64,000 nt of DNA from DATFTE01 sp963802575 (GCA_963802575.1 CAWDJF010000004.1:620001-684000), one strand, 5' to 3'; counted from the stretch's first letter, positions 50,683 through 60,300 are shown. Made by a program: numbers and translations. The notes: generated by a model not told the origin, from the sequence alone.

Positions 50683-51330
50683 TTAGCTTGAGGGTCCGGC
50701 AAACAGCAGCAGATTCCCATCCGGATCCTTGACGACGAAATTCTTGGCACCCCAAGGCTGTTTTTTCAGCGTTTGGTGAAAGGCAACACCAGCGGACTGA
50801 AACTCAAGAAACAGCAGCTTGATCTCGTCCGCTGTAGCGACGGTCATAGAGACCGATAACAGTTCCTCTCGATCGCGGACCGTCGATTCGATTACTGAAC
50901 CCTCGACACACCTTAGATTGAGACGCGCCGCATCGCGACCCACCTGTGCATAGTAGGGAGGTCTGCCGTAGCTGAATACAAGCGAAAAGCCTAACTTCTC
51001 ACGGAAAAATTCGCACGATCTCTTGATATCGGTGACGAACAGTTGCGGCTCTGCACTGACAATCGTCACTTTCGCTGGCGACGGTCTCACTTTGAGCGAC
51101 ATGGTCGAAAGACCAGTCTTCAGGGCTTGCCAACTATCGAAGCCTTGCTGTCTTGCGACCAGTTCTTGCGCATCGCTGAGCTTAAAGCTCGCCCCAAGAA
51201 TCTCGGAGTCGGACATATTCAGGAAACCAGGCAAATGCTCCCGAATTTGTGCGGCGACGGGATAGTGGCGTTCGCGATGCCATCGCAGGATGAGCTTGGC
51301 TTGCTTTTTGAGGTTCTCTAGATTGGGCAT
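50683..51330 (-). CDS. VOC-fold (glyoxalase/bleomycin-resistance-like) protein with N-terminal helical domain
   Basis: 215 residues. The first 75 residues (NLKKQAKLILRWHRERHYPVAAQIR, SFKLSDAQELVARQQGFDSWQAL) form a small helical module often found ahead of such proteins. The rest is a VOC fold with PQLFVTDIKRSCEFFREKLGF and the closing WGAKNFVVKDPDGNLLLFAG carrying the metal-ligand Glu/Asp region. VOC proteins include glyoxalases, dioxygenases and antibiotic-binding proteins; the substrate is unknown. Confidence 0.85.
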   Translation of the reverse strand: MPNLENLKKQAKLILRWHRERHYPVAAQIREHLPGFLNMSDSEILGASFKLSDAQELVARQQGFDSWQALKTGLSTMSLKVRPSPAKVTIVSAEPQLFVTDIKRSCEFFREKLGFSLVFSYGRPPYYAQVGRDAARLNLRCVEGSVIESTVRDREELLSVSMTVATADEIKLLFLEFQSAGVAFHQTLKKQPWGAKNFVVKDPDGNLLLFAGPSS

Positions 51331-51518
51331 GTAGGCCTCCCCCCATGAAATCGTAGGTGGGCATTGCCCCTTCGGCGAAGTGCCGATGCACCCTACATGC
51401 GCCGATTGCAGTATCGGCGAGGGTGCAATTAGTTGTCAATTAAACAGAGTCCGGGAGCTCTTGCCTGACGGCTGCCTTTTGCTTGGGAGATGCGCCTTCG
51501 GCTGCGCGAGAACCGCGG

Positions 51519-54500
51519 TCAGAACGTCACTCTCACTCCCACTTGCGCCGCAAAGGGAATACCCACCGTCGTCCCGGGACCGAAGAAATCTCCCAACGCC
51601 CCCGCGGGCTTGGCTAGTTGCTTGAGCGAAGTCACCGGCTGCAGCTGGGTGCAGCCCGCGTCCAGGCATATGTCAGTCACGTTTCCTGACGCAATCTGCC
51701 CGGCCGGCACCGGCAAGGCCGCGACGTTGGTCACGAAGTTCGCTCCCGGGTTATTCCGATTAAACAGGTTGAAGAACTCGATGAACGGCATCGCGGTCCA
51801 GCTCTCGTGGAAGTGAATCGGCCGCGCTACTCGCAGGTCGGTCTGGTAGTACGGCGTTCCGCGAAATTGGTCGAGGCTGGTTGGCGTCCCGTTTACCGAG
51901 ATGCGCTGCCCACCGTCCGCTGTAGTGATCACAAACGGCCGCGCACTCTCCCACTGGCTGAGCGCACTGAGTTCAAAGCCACCCGGCACGTGCAAAATGC
52001 CCGACAGCACAAAGCGGCTCTTTACATCTTCACCCGACGGCCCGTAATCCCCCGCGGCAAACGGGTTCAGCGGATCGCACACGCCGTTGACGTAATCCCA
52101 CAATTCGCCCAGCACACAACCATAGGTCTTCGCGCTCGCCAGAGTGTAGTGCGCGATCAAGTTCCCGCGTCTTGAATTGCCCTGCACGCGGATCATCAGC
52201 GCGTCATAACTGCTGCGATTGTCGGACTTGAATACATCGAGATTCGGAACCAGGTCGGCCTGCGAAGGATCGCCTTGCGGCAGCAGGGGCGTGAACAGAT
52301 TCACGCCGCCCGTGTAGGAATAAGCGCGATATCCATGCTGCCCGGTCTCGTGGGTGTAGTCCGCGCTGAGAGTCCAGTGATCGTTAAAGGCATGTTGGAT
52401 CCCGCCGGTGGCGTGAATCGCATACGGCGTGTGGTAGTGAGGATCGATGATGCCACCCACTCCGCCAGCATTCGCGCCCGGAAGACATCCCGGATCGCCA
52501 GGAGCCACGCAGACCCCCGGCGCCGTGTTCAGCCCCTGTAGCGCCTCTACCCAACCGTTCTGCGCCAGATCGTTGTAGAAGAGCCCGAAGCCCGCGCGAA
52601 TCACCGTCTTCTCGCTGTGGCCCGGCGCATAGGCGATACCGATCCGTGGCGCGAACGCCTTGCGGTAATCCTGCGGAACGCCGTTGAACCACGGAATCTG
52701 CAACGCCCGTAGCGTCAGGTAGGCGGGATTCTGATTCTGCTCTCGCCCCGACGCCGTAAACAGCCCAAAGGTCGTATCCCAGCGCAAGCCGTAGTTCACC
52801 GTCAAATTTTCCGTCACCCGCCATGAGTCTTGCGCGTAGAGTCCCAGGCGTTGCACGTTCTGCGAAAAGCTTCCGTTGCTGGGTGGTATGACGGTGCAGG
52901 CAATGTTCGGATCCGGCACTGGCATCTGACACGTCAAATCGGAATAAAACTGCGTGGGATCGGCGGCGTAGAAGGTGGGATTATTGGGATACTGAATGAA
53001 CGTCTCCGCCGTTCCTGACAACGCCCCGCTCAGCACCGGTTCATGAATCAACTGGATCCCGAACTTCGACGCGTGCTCTCCCACCGCACGGCTTAAGTCA
53101 TACCGGAACTGATATTTCTGCTGGTTACGCAAAACCGGGAACGCCGTGATCGCCGTCTGAAACTGGTTGTCGCCGAAGGTCTCGAATCCGGAGATCGTCT
53201 GAGCAGTCGAACTAAACGGAAAAGCCAACGCGTACCCCAGATACTGGTTTCGCGCCTCGGTGTGATGCAGCGTACTGACACCAATGCTCAAACTTCCCAG
53301 CCAGTTCGGACTGAACGCGTAGGTGTTATTGATGACAACGTTCCCGTACTTTGATCCCGACGTTGTTCCCGTGGACGGGAGCGTCCCCTGCTGCACATAG
53401 TTATTATTCGTCGTGTAGTTGTCGATCGAACCGCGCAGGAACCACTCCGACTTCTGGCTTTGGGACCAGTCAAAGCGCAACGAGCCAATGGCTTCGCGAA
53501 AGGGAATCGGCGTGTTCTGTGGAACCGCAATCGAACTCACATTCGGAATTAATCCATCCGCCGCCAACTGCGAGAGCGCGGTAAACTCCGACTGGCTGTT
53601 CGGACTGTAAGCGATACTCGCGTTTTCGTGCACATATTCGAACGACGCGAACATCCACAACTTATCTTTCTTCAGTGGACCGCCAATCGTGCCCACATAG
53701 TTCTGCCGCGAGAAGGGCTGCTTCGGATCGGGTGGGGGATTCTCAATCGGATATCGCGCCGTCAACGCCGACGCTCTTTCATAGAATGCCGCGCCGCCGT
53801 GCCAGTTGTTCGTTCCATGCTTGGTGGTGATCACCACCGATCCGGCCGTAGTTCCACCCGTATCGGCATCTTCCTGAGCGGTACGGAAGGCGAACTCCTC
53901 GATCGCATCGGGAGAAAAGTTCTGGAGAAATCCTCCAATGTAGTCGTCGGAGTCGTCCATGCCGTCCACGGATAGCACGTTGTTCAGCCCGGAACTTCCT
54001 CCGGTCGAAACCGCAGTGATTCTCGCCTTCGACGGGTCGGAAGGTTCGACCGGTTCTGTGCCCGGCACCAGGTAAGCGATGTTGGCAAAACTGCGATTGG
54101 CCAGTGGGATCGTCGTCAGATCTCGGGAGGAAACCGCGGCACCATGCACCGCGCTCACCGTATCGATGGCCTGCGTGGTGATCGACGAAGCTTGCCCTTC
54201 CACCTTCACGGTTTGCGGTGCGGCGGCGGGGTGCATGGTCACGGCCAGATCGCGCACGAAACTCACCACCACGTTCACGTCGGAATCGGCTTCGGCAAAT
54301 CCGTTGGCATTCACCATGACACGGTAAGTGCCGGGCAGCAGATCGTTCACGCGAAACTCGCCGTGATCGTCGCTCTTCACTTCGCGGCGCAAGCCGGAAC
54401 CTGTGGCTTCGACGATGATCGCCGCATTGGCGATGCGGCCTCCATTGCGGTCTTGTACTTCTCCGCGCAGCGATCCCGTCGATGTCTGCGCGCCGCAGAT

Positions 54501-54575
54501 TTGTGAGGTGATCGTAATCAGAAACAACAGGATTGCCCCAAGAGTTTCGACAGCCAGAGTGCGGTGTTTTTGCAT
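51519..54575 (-). CDS. TonB-dependent receptor with N-terminal carboxypeptidase-regulatory-like domain (Oar-like)
   Basis: 1018 residues. A signal peptide (ETLGAILLFLITITSQICGA) leads to a CarboxypepD_reg-like domain (SLRGEVQDRNGGRIANAAIIVEA, about 32-125), a plug domain (about 135-250, FLQNFSPDAIEEFAFRT), and a large beta-barrel that ends in the aromatic QVGVRVTF. No clear TonB box is visible. Such acidobacterial receptors are expected to import large sugars or peptides with ExbB/ExbD/TonB energy. Divergent from the BlaI gene, with ACTACT-type inverted repeats in the 315-base gap between them. Confidence 0.93.
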   Translation of the reverse strand: MQKHRTLAVETLGAILLFLITITSQICGAQTSTGSLRGEVQDRNGGRIANAAIIVEATGSGLRREVKSDDHGEFRVNDLLPGTYRVMVNANGFAEADSDVNVVVSFVRDLAVTMHPAAAPQTVKVEGQASSITTQAIDTVSAVHGAAVSSRDLTTIPLANRSFANIAYLVPGTEPVEPSDPSKARITAVSTGGSSGLNNVLSVDGMDDSDDYIGGFLQNFSPDAIEEFAFRTAQEDADTGGTTAGSVVITTKHGTNNWHGGAAFYERASALTARYPIENPPPDPKQPFSRQNYVGTIGGPLKKDKLWMFASFEYVHENASIAYSPNSQSEFTALSQLAADGLIPNVSSIAVPQNTPIPFREAIGSLRFDWSQSQKSEWFLRGSIDNYTTNNNYVQQGTLPSTGTTSGSKYGNVVINNTYAFSPNWLGSLSIGVSTLHHTEARNQYLGYALAFPFSSTAQTISGFETFGDNQFQTAITAFPVLRNQQKYQFRYDLSRAVGEHASKFGIQLIHEPVLSGALSGTAETFIQYPNNPTFYAADPTQFYSDLTCQMPVPDPNIACTVIPPSNGSFSQNVQRLGLYAQDSWRVTENLTVNYGLRWDTTFGLFTASGREQNQNPAYLTLRALQIPWFNGVPQDYRKAFAPRIGIAYAPGHSEKTVIRAGFGLFYNDLAQNGWVEALQGLNTAPGVCVAPGDPGCLPGANAGGVGGIIDPHYHTPYAIHATGGIQHAFNDHWTLSADYTHETGQHGYRAYSYTGGVNLFTPLLPQGDPSQADLVPNLDVFKSDNRSSYDALMIRVQGNSRRGNLIAHYTLASAKTYGCVLGELWDYVNGVCDPLNPFAAGDYGPSGEDVKSRFVLSGILHVPGGFELSALSQWESARPFVITTADGGQRISVNGTPTSLDQFRGTPYYQTDLRVARPIHFHESWTAMPFIEFFNLFNRNNPGANFVTNVAALPVPAGQIASGNVTDICLDAGCTQLQPVTSLKQLAKPAGALGDFFGPGTTVGIPFAAQVGVRVTF

Positions 54576-54737
54576 AACGGTGATTGGCCTCTAGATTGGA
54601 AGAGAAGCGTTCAGTGGCGGGCGCTAGTGAAATCAGGCACTAGCTGCGCATGCTTCTCAAAGCATTGATTGAACAGACTAGCGGCGAGGGAGTTCTACTA
54701 CCACAGCTAGTTAATCGAGTTCGCAACCGTGTGGCTA

Positions 54738-54755
54738 ACTACTAGCGACAGTAGT
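54738..54755. promoter_or_regulatory. Candidate BlaI-type operator in the receptor/blaI gap
   Basis: ACTACT-AGCGAC-AGTAGT is an inverted repeat. A weaker ACTA...TAGT pair lies at 54697-54711. BlaI/MecI operators have TACTACA/TGTAGTA half-sites, so this fits, but the match is partial. It could serve both divergent genes. The rest of 54576-54890 holds no gene. Confidence 0.4.
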
Positions 54756-54890
54756 AAATAGCTCTGCTGACTTTCTTCTCTGCGGCCATTCGACCCTTGT
54801 GATACGCGCGAGCTTCCGATAGCATGAATGCCCATCCGGGTTCTCCGGCACGCGTACGTCGCGTACGCCGGATCATGAATTGGGGTACTG

Positions 54891-55322
54891 ATGAACAGGC
54901 TCTTCCGATCGCTACATCCCAACACGCAGCTTGGTCCTCTCGAACGGCAACTGCTCGAGAGCCTCTGGCGTTGCAAAACTGCAACCGTGCGCGAACTGCT
55001 CGAGGATGGCAAGCTCAACCTCGCTTACACCACGGTGATGACCACTCTTGACCGCCTTTACAAGAAAGATCTTCTGGATCGCGTCGCTGAAGGGCGGGCC
55101 TTCCGCTATTCTCCGCGGCACACTCCCGAAGAGCTACAGCGGGCGGCTGCCGGCGATATGATTCGCCAATTTCTCGGCTCCGGCTCGACTGTGCTTCCTT
55201 TGTCCTACCTGGTGGAAGCGGTCAGCGAGCACGACGCCGAATTGCTTAACGAATTACAGCAACTGGTGGAGCGCAAACGCCGCGACCTGCGTAACGCGGA
55301 GCGGCCCACGGAGAAGCCCTAG
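54891..55322 (+). CDS. BlaI/MecI/CopY-family transcriptional repressor
   Basis: 143 residues. The winged helix (LGPLERQLLESLWRCKTATVRELL, LAYTTVMTTLDRLYKKDLLDRV, GRAFRYSP) is followed by a helical C-terminal dimer part. BlaI-type repressors are cleaved or released by M56-type membrane proteases after an outside signal. The protease gene follows directly (TAG then ATG), forming the usual two-gene unit. In acidobacteria such pairs often sit beside TonB receptors rather than beta-lactamases, as here. Confidence 0.92.
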   Translation: MNRLFRSLHPNTQLGPLERQLLESLWRCKTATVRELLEDGKLNLAYTTVMTTLDRLYKKDLLDRVAEGRAFRYSPRHTPEELQRAAAGDMIRQFLGSGSTVLPLSYLVEAVSEHDAELLNELQQLVERKRRDLRNAERPTEKP

Positions 55323-56276
55323 ATGCAGGCAATCATGTTTGCCGCGCGGTGCCTCGGTGTTTCCCTGGCGGTATTTGTTTTGCTCTACGTAATTCTTTCG
55401 CTGGCCGTCTCCAGAGTCTGGCCGCTGCTCTCGCGCATGATTGCGAGCCTGTCGGCTCGCCGTACTGCCGGTGTGCTCTTCGCCTTCCGCATGTTTCCCG
55501 TCCTGGTGGCCGCCGGCTTTACGCTCGCCGTCACGGTGCCTTCATTCCTGCTGCTCGAGCCGCGAACCAGCGACGAGGAAGTTGGAGCCGCACCGCTGCT
55601 CCTCGGCCTCTTCTGCGTGGCCCTGGTGGCTCTCGGCATTTACCGGGCAATGCTCGCGCAGCGCAAGACTTCCCGAGCTCTCGCTGAATGGCTCAACGGC
55701 GCCCATCAAATCGAATCCGCTGTGCCCGTCCCCGTCTTTCAGACCGGCGCGCACGCTCCCAGCCTCACAGTTGCAGGAGTTTGCACATCACGGGTGCTGG
55801 TGTCAGAGACCACGCTTTCGTTATTGACCGACCGTGAGCTCAGCACGGCTCTTCGCCATGAAATCGCGCATGTGCGCAGCCGCGACAACCTCAAGAAGCT
55901 GATCTTCCGCTTCACGGCGTTCCCCGGCATGGCAGGACTGGAATCCGCCTGGTCGGAAGCCTCTGAGATGGCCGCCGACGATGCTGCCGTCTCCAGTCTG
56001 AGCGATGCCCTCGATCTCGCCGCTGCCTTGATTAAGCTGTCGCGCGTCGCGGCGATACAGCCGTCGGCGGCCTTTGCCAGCGCCCTCTTACCTAGTTCAT
56101 CCGCTTCGCTGCGCGCGCGCGTACAACGGCTGTTTTGCTGGAAGTCCCAAGCCGCTGCCCCCCCCACCTCACGCTACCTGTTTCCAACGGCCATTGCGTC
56201 TCTGTTTTGCTTGGTCGCCGGATACAGCTCACTCCTCGCCGGAATGCACGCCGCTACCGAGTGGCTAGTGCGCTAG
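55323..56276 (+). CDS. M56-family membrane metalloprotease (BlaR1/MecR1-like, no sensor domain)
   Basis: 317 residues. Membrane helices lie at about 5-35, 55-80 and 92-110, the zinc motif HEIAH at 179-183 in ALRHEIAHVRSRDNL, and another helix near the C-terminus. It lacks the extracellular penicillin-binding domain of BlaR1, so the stimulus must come from elsewhere. It probably acts on the BlaI-type repressor encoded just before it. Confidence 0.88.
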   Translation: MQAIMFAARCLGVSLAVFVLLYVILSLAVSRVWPLLSRMIASLSARRTAGVLFAFRMFPVLVAAGFTLAVTVPSFLLLEPRTSDEEVGAAPLLLGLFCVALVALGIYRAMLAQRKTSRALAEWLNGAHQIESAVPVPVFQTGAHAPSLTVAGVCTSRVLVSETTLSLLTDRELSTALRHEIAHVRSRDNLKKLIFRFTAFPGMAGLESAWSEASEMAADDAAVSSLSDALDLAAALIKLSRVAAIQPSAAFASALLPSSSASLRARVQRLFCWKSQAAAPPTSRYLFPTAIASLFCLVAGYSSLLAGMHAATEWLVR

Positions 56277-56602
56277 TACGCTGATTCCTACCCGCGGCTT
56301 CACCGTTCCTATCCGGGTGTGGCTGAAGTCCCCTGCCTCATCTTGAGACGATTCTGACTTCACGCACTGCAGATCTAACTCACCTTGTGGGTCTTATCAC
56401 TCTAGTCTGAAAGGCATTATTGACATGGACTTACAAGAGCGATACCTTTTCGCTCCACGTTCGTTTCTCGTTTCGGCTCACTACCGGAGTCGCGGCAGGA
56501 AACCACCAACAACAGCCAGGTCTTTGCAGCATCGGCTGCATCATTAGAGGGTCAACCAGGAAAATCCGTAACTGAATGTACCAACAACTACGAGGAGGAC
56601 TG
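56277..56602 (+). promoter_or_regulatory. Gap with a sigma-70-type promoter for the secreted-protein gene
   Basis: TTGACA at 56420-56425 and TACCTT at 56443-56448 are separated by 17 bases, a good -35 and a fair -10, about 155 bases before the ATG at 56603. No gene is seen in the 326-base gap. Confidence 0.45.
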
Positions 56603-57253
56603 ATGTCCAAGCGTACAGTGCGCACTATGGTATTTGCGGTGGTCGTAACGGTCATGATGGCTGGGATGGCGAATGCCGCCACCAAGCAGCTCAAGACTGT
56701 AAAAGCGAAGGTTCCACCCCGAGGTTCGATTACTCTCTTCACGAACTTCGTCGGCGCCTTCCCCTTCTGGAATATCACCACCGGTTACTTCGTCGACGGT
56801 GCCAACTTCTTCAACCAGGTTCTGGCGACTGGCTTCACGCCTTCGTCGAACGTGACCTTCGCTGACGCCGCTCTCCCGATCGGCATCTACACCGCTCTCG
56901 GCGGCAAACAGTCCGGCAAGATCTCTGCTTACCTCGCAACCGATGCGGGCGGCGTCCCGGGCACCATCATCGACGGTCCTCTGACCCAGCAATACTGGGC
57001 GCAGCAATTCACCAACAACCGCGGCGGCGGTATCATCCAGTTCAATTGCGTTGCTTGCCCCTCTTTGTCGGCTGGCACTCAATATTGGATCATCGCCAAC
57101 CAGTCTGCGGCCACCATCGAAGACACTTGGGATGAAGCTGACTCCGATTTCAGCAGCCCCTTCGCCTTCAATCAGGTTGGCAGCATCACCGACTCGTGGA
57201 TCTCGATCGCTTCGGGCTATGTTCGCCCAGCGTGGCAGGTTGACGGTAACTAA
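56603..57253 (+). CDS. Secreted protein of unknown function (216 aa)
   Basis: GAGGAGGA lies 4 bases before the ATG. A signal peptide (KRTVRTMVFAVVVTVMMAGMANAA) precedes an all-beta domain with GYFVDGANFFNQVLATGFTPSSN, KISAYLATDAGGVPGTIIDGPL and GTQYWIIANQ. This order resembles carbohydrate-module-like beta-sandwich domains of secreted acidobacterial proteins (choice-of-anchor type), which is only a resemblance. It has two cysteines close together (CVAC). A strong terminator follows and the gene is monocistronic. Confidence 0.75.
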   Translation: MSKRTVRTMVFAVVVTVMMAGMANAATKQLKTVKAKVPPRGSITLFTNFVGAFPFWNITTGYFVDGANFFNQVLATGFTPSSNVTFADAALPIGIYTALGGKQSGKISAYLATDAGGVPGTIIDGPLTQQYWAQQFTNNRGGGIIQFNCVACPSLSAGTQYWIIANQSAATIEDTWDEADSDFSSPFAFNQVGSITDSWISIASGYVRPAWQVDGN

Positions 57254-57270
57254 GCGTTTAGCAAACAAAA

Positions 57271-57309
57271 AGACCGCCGGAGTCACCACCCGGCGGTCTA
57301 TTTTTTTTC
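57271..57309 (+). terminator. Intrinsic terminator after the secreted-protein gene
   Basis: AGACCGCCGG and CCGGCGGTCT face across a 9-base loop, followed by ATTTTTTTT. It may also serve the convergent isomerase gene on the other strand. Confidence 0.93.
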
Positions 57310-57350
57310 AGCCGCTGTTACCAAGAGAATCACCGCAGACCGGCGTTCGC

Positions 57351-58334
57351 CTAATCGTCGTCTACTTCGGGCTCATTGGGATTCGGCGCCGGAGGATCGT
57401 ATTTCTCGAAATAAGCTTCGTTGATCTTCGCGTTCTCGATCCTTTTCAACTCTGTCGCGCTGTGCTTGTTCGCCATCTCAATGGCGACTTGCTCGCGCAC
57501 CGCATCGAACGTGGGAGTCCTCTTCGACACAACTTTGTAGACGAAGTATCCGGTCGCATCTGAAATCATAGGAGAAACCGTGCCCGGAGCCATGTCGAAC
57601 ACCTGGTTCTGCTCGGCCGACAAGGTTCCGCGCATCACGTCGGAAACTTCAACGCTGGGGTCTCCTTGAATTCCCGACTGCTGAAAAATTTCTTTCTGTA
57701 GCGCGGCGAAGTCTTCGCCGGCCGCCGCCCGCGCTCGCATCTTCTGGGCCAGCGCCTTCATCTCCGCCGCCGACGCATTCGCGCTCTCCGCTTCAGAAAT
57801 GTTTTCGAGCGACTTGGCTTCCCGCTGCTGCTTCACCAGCGGGATCACCAACCGCTGCAGCGTGTAGCGATCGTAGGACGCCTGGTTGGCCTTATAGAAC
57901 TTCTCCACCTGCTCGGGAGAATTGTCGGCGGCCTCGCGCAAGACCTGGCGATATGCGCCGCCACCCAGCGCGCTCGCACGCACGTAGCGCAGCAGAGCTT
58001 GCATCTCTGGCTTCTTGTCGAGGCCATCGCGCAGGGCTTCGTTTTCGAGCCCGAGCATCTTGGCGTAGTTCTGTGCCAGTTGATGACGTTCCAGCTTGAT
58101 CATCCGCGGATTGATCGCATTGACCAGTTCTTCAAACTCTTCCCGAGTGATGACCCTCTTGCAGCTTCCCGTCTTACACGGGCTGTTGACGGTAATCACG
58201 GGATAATCTTTCGCCAGAGAGCTGGTCAGCGGCAATGAGGCGGGTTTGGTATCGGCATCTTGCGCGTAGGCGGCCGCGGATATCGTCAGCACAGCCAGAA
58301 ATAAAATTGGAGAACGAAATAGTTTTGAAGACAT
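57351..58334 (-). CDS. PpiC/parvulin-type peptidyl-prolyl isomerase, periplasmic
   Basis: 327 residues. A signal peptide (FRSPILFLAVLTISAAAYAQ) leads to a helical SurA_N-like domain (ITREEFEELVNAINPRMI, LAQNYAKMLGLENEALRDGL) and a C-terminal PpiC domain (about 200-290, AAAGEDFAALQKEIF, FDMAPGTVSPMISDATGYFVYKVVSKRTP). Such proteins are folding helpers for outer-membrane proteins. It ends acidic (EPEVDDD). Start at ATG 58334. Confidence 0.87.
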   Translation of the reverse strand: MSSKLFRSPILFLAVLTISAAAYAQDADTKPASLPLTSSLAKDYPVITVNSPCKTGSCKRVITREEFEELVNAINPRMIKLERHQLAQNYAKMLGLENEALRDGLDKKPEMQALLRYVRASALGGGAYRQVLREAADNSPEQVEKFYKANQASYDRYTLQRLVIPLVKQQREAKSLENISEAESANASAAEMKALAQKMRARAAAGEDFAALQKEIFQQSGIQGDPSVEVSDVMRGTLSAEQNQVFDMAPGTVSPMISDATGYFVYKVVSKRTPTFDAVREQVAIEMANKHSATELKRIENAKINEAYFEKYDPPAPNPNEPEVDDD

Positions 58335-58412
58335 ACACACCCCTAAGACTTGAATAGCCCAGCGGCTAAAGCCGGTCCTTCTGGACGGCTTGCGGTATGG
58401 CTAAAGCCATAC

Positions 58413-58496
58413 CCTGATACGAATCAAAGCAAGCCTGATACGAGTCAAAGCAAGCCTGATACGAGTCAAAGCAAGCCCGATACGAATCGAAGCAGG
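58413..58496. repeat. Four tandem 21-bp units
   Basis: CCTGATACGAGTCAAAGCAA plus G repeats four times without spacers (the first and last copies carry A for G and other changes). 21 is three times 7. It lies in the 354-base gap (58335-58688) upstream of the isomerase gene. A palindrome GGTATGGCTAAAGCCATACC at 58393-58412 precedes it. Confidence 0.92.
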
Positions 58497-58549
58497 AATG
58501 ATTTCCGCATCTGGAACGATTAGTCGCGAAACGAATCCTCACGTCGGGT

Positions 58550-58585
58550 GATTCGTATCGGGGCACGCCTTCAGGCGTGCCGCAA
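58550..58585. repeat. Dispersed 36-bp repeat with GGCTTCAGGC-type core, copy 2
   Basis: GATTCGTATCGGGGCA then CGCCTTCAGGCGTGCCGCAA. Here the core GGCACGCC-TTCA-GGCGTGCC is a perfect 8-bp hairpin. The related copy is at 22529-22564. Confidence 0.7.
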
Positions 58586-58635
58586 ACGCCCCATACTGAC
58601 CGCCTTCAGGCGCTGCCACGCTCGATTCTAGCAAT

Positions 58636-58669
58636 GAAAAAGCCAGAACGCCGTGCGGCGTTCTGGCTT
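58636..58669 (-). terminator. Intrinsic terminator after the frameshifted secreted gene
   Basis: On the minus strand AAGCCAGAACGCC pairs with GGCGTTCTGGCTT, then TTTCATTG; a 13-bp stem 20 bases after the stop codon. Confidence 0.88.
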
Positions 58670-58688
58670 GAAAGAAGCTCTCCTCTGC

Positions 58689-60300
58689 TTAGTGGCAGCC
58701 GGGGAACTTGAACGAGTTGATGTTGGTCGCCCAGTTGGCGGCGCTGGTCGTGGTGTAGTACTCCTGGCTGTACCAGAAGGTGCAGTCATCGCTACCATCC
58801 ACGCTCATGCTGCTGTAGTCGCCCCAGCGATTTCCGCCGGCAGTCTGTACGCCCGCGCCTTTGGCTACGATGTCCGGCGATTCCATCTTGCCGGTCGCGT
58901 CGGTCGGAACCCGGCCGGTGTAGACCACCGTGGGCTTCACGGTGCTGCTGGCCGCGCTCATACCCATCGCGATGTCGCCCGTTTTGTCCATGGCAATCGA
59001 GGGCATCCAGAGGTTGATCTTCGAGTTCTGGAAGGTACCCGACTGGAACACGGTGAAGTTGCCGCCTGGAGGCGTAGAGCGCAGTTCATACCACCGAACC
59101 GCAGCCGTTGCCGTGGAACCGGTTCCCGGCTTCACGGTGTGGCTCAGAACGACGGCTTCGTGATCGCCGAAGTTGCGATAGGCCGCCCGGTGCATCAAGC
59201 GGTCGCCCAACGAATCCACTTTCTCTCCCGGCGAAGGCTGCGTAATGCAAGCCCGGGTGGTGGTGCAAATCTGCGTCCAGCTGGTGACCGTGATCACCTT
59301 CGGACCGGTGAAGGTGGAGTTGGTAGGGTTTACGAAATCCACGTGAAAATCGAACTGCTCCAGCGTGGTTCCGCTGAATAGCTCAATGAAGTGGTTCGGC
59401 GCGCCAGCTGGCGGCTGAGTCGCTCCATCGACGTCGGTGGGCAGGAAGCTGTAGTTGTTCACATTTCCCGGGAAGCAGATCATGGCCGCCGTGCCGCCCG
59501 CCAGCATCGCGGTGCGATCCAAAGCGCAAGGAGTGCCGCCAACAAAGGAGAAGCCTCCGCTGGTGAATGCGTTGTACGAAACATAATATGCATCCGGCCA
59601 AACAGCGTACTTTGGATAATCCGGCAGATTGCCACCCGCGATCAAGTAGCTGTAACGGTTGTAGCTACCAGTCGCATCGGCACTGGTGGAGACGGCCACG
59701 CAAAGGTAGTTCGTGCTCAACGAGCTGTTGTAAGCCAGTTCGCTGACAAACCAGCGCTGCGCCACTTTGTCCCACAGAACGACGGGATCGCCGCCAGCCA
59801 CGGTGTTGCAAAGCGTGCCGGTCAAGCCGGTCCAGATGGTGTTCATGCGGATAGGGCCCAAGGTCTTGGTGCCCGTGGTTTTGTCATATACCGCGTACGA
59901 CAGGTTCACGGTCTCGACGAACTGGGTACTGCCCACCGATCCGTTGGTGTCAGGTGGCTCGACGCCGCCCGAGAGGGTTCCGCCAAGGCCGGCGAAGTTC
60001 AACAGGTTGGTGGTGCCGACGGGGGGAAGATAACTGTGCTGTGCAATCGCATCCGGCTGGGTTTCGACCGCGTTGAAAGGCGGTAGGACGCTGTCCCGGA
60101 ACCAGGGTTCGCAGAGTGCCCGGTTGAACCTCAGGAGCAGTGCGTGCCAGATCCCGCAAGGGAAGCGACACATCGTGCGCTACTGGGTAAATCGCCTTTG
60201 CGCCACGCTGTACGGTTTGCGCCGAGGCCGGTACCATCCACAAAGACAACAGAGATCCTGCAACCACTAGAGTGCGCAAGGTTGCGCGTGTGCTAATCAT
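58689..60300 (-). pseudogene. Secreted protein of unknown function, single frameshift near 60110
   Basis: The gene begins at ATG 60300 with AGGAGGA upstream and a signal peptide (STRATLRTLVVAGSLLSLWM). That frame ends its good part at PEVQPGTL. A second frame resumes with EPWFRDSVLPPFNAVETQ and runs 480 residues to FKFPGC. The mature part is beta-rich, with repeated Trp/Tyr blades (WDKVAQRWFVSELAY, YPKYAVWPDAYYVSYN, MPSIAMDKTGDIAMGM, NRWGDYSSMSVDGSDDCTFWY), like a beta-propeller. It may be an extracellular sugar-acting or binding protein of a type common in acidobacteria. One base gained or lost near 60110 explains the break. Confidence 0.72.

Noticed and set aside
58413..58496. Possible CRISPR array
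   Set aside because: The four 21-bp units are joined directly with no unique spacers, and no cas gene is present.
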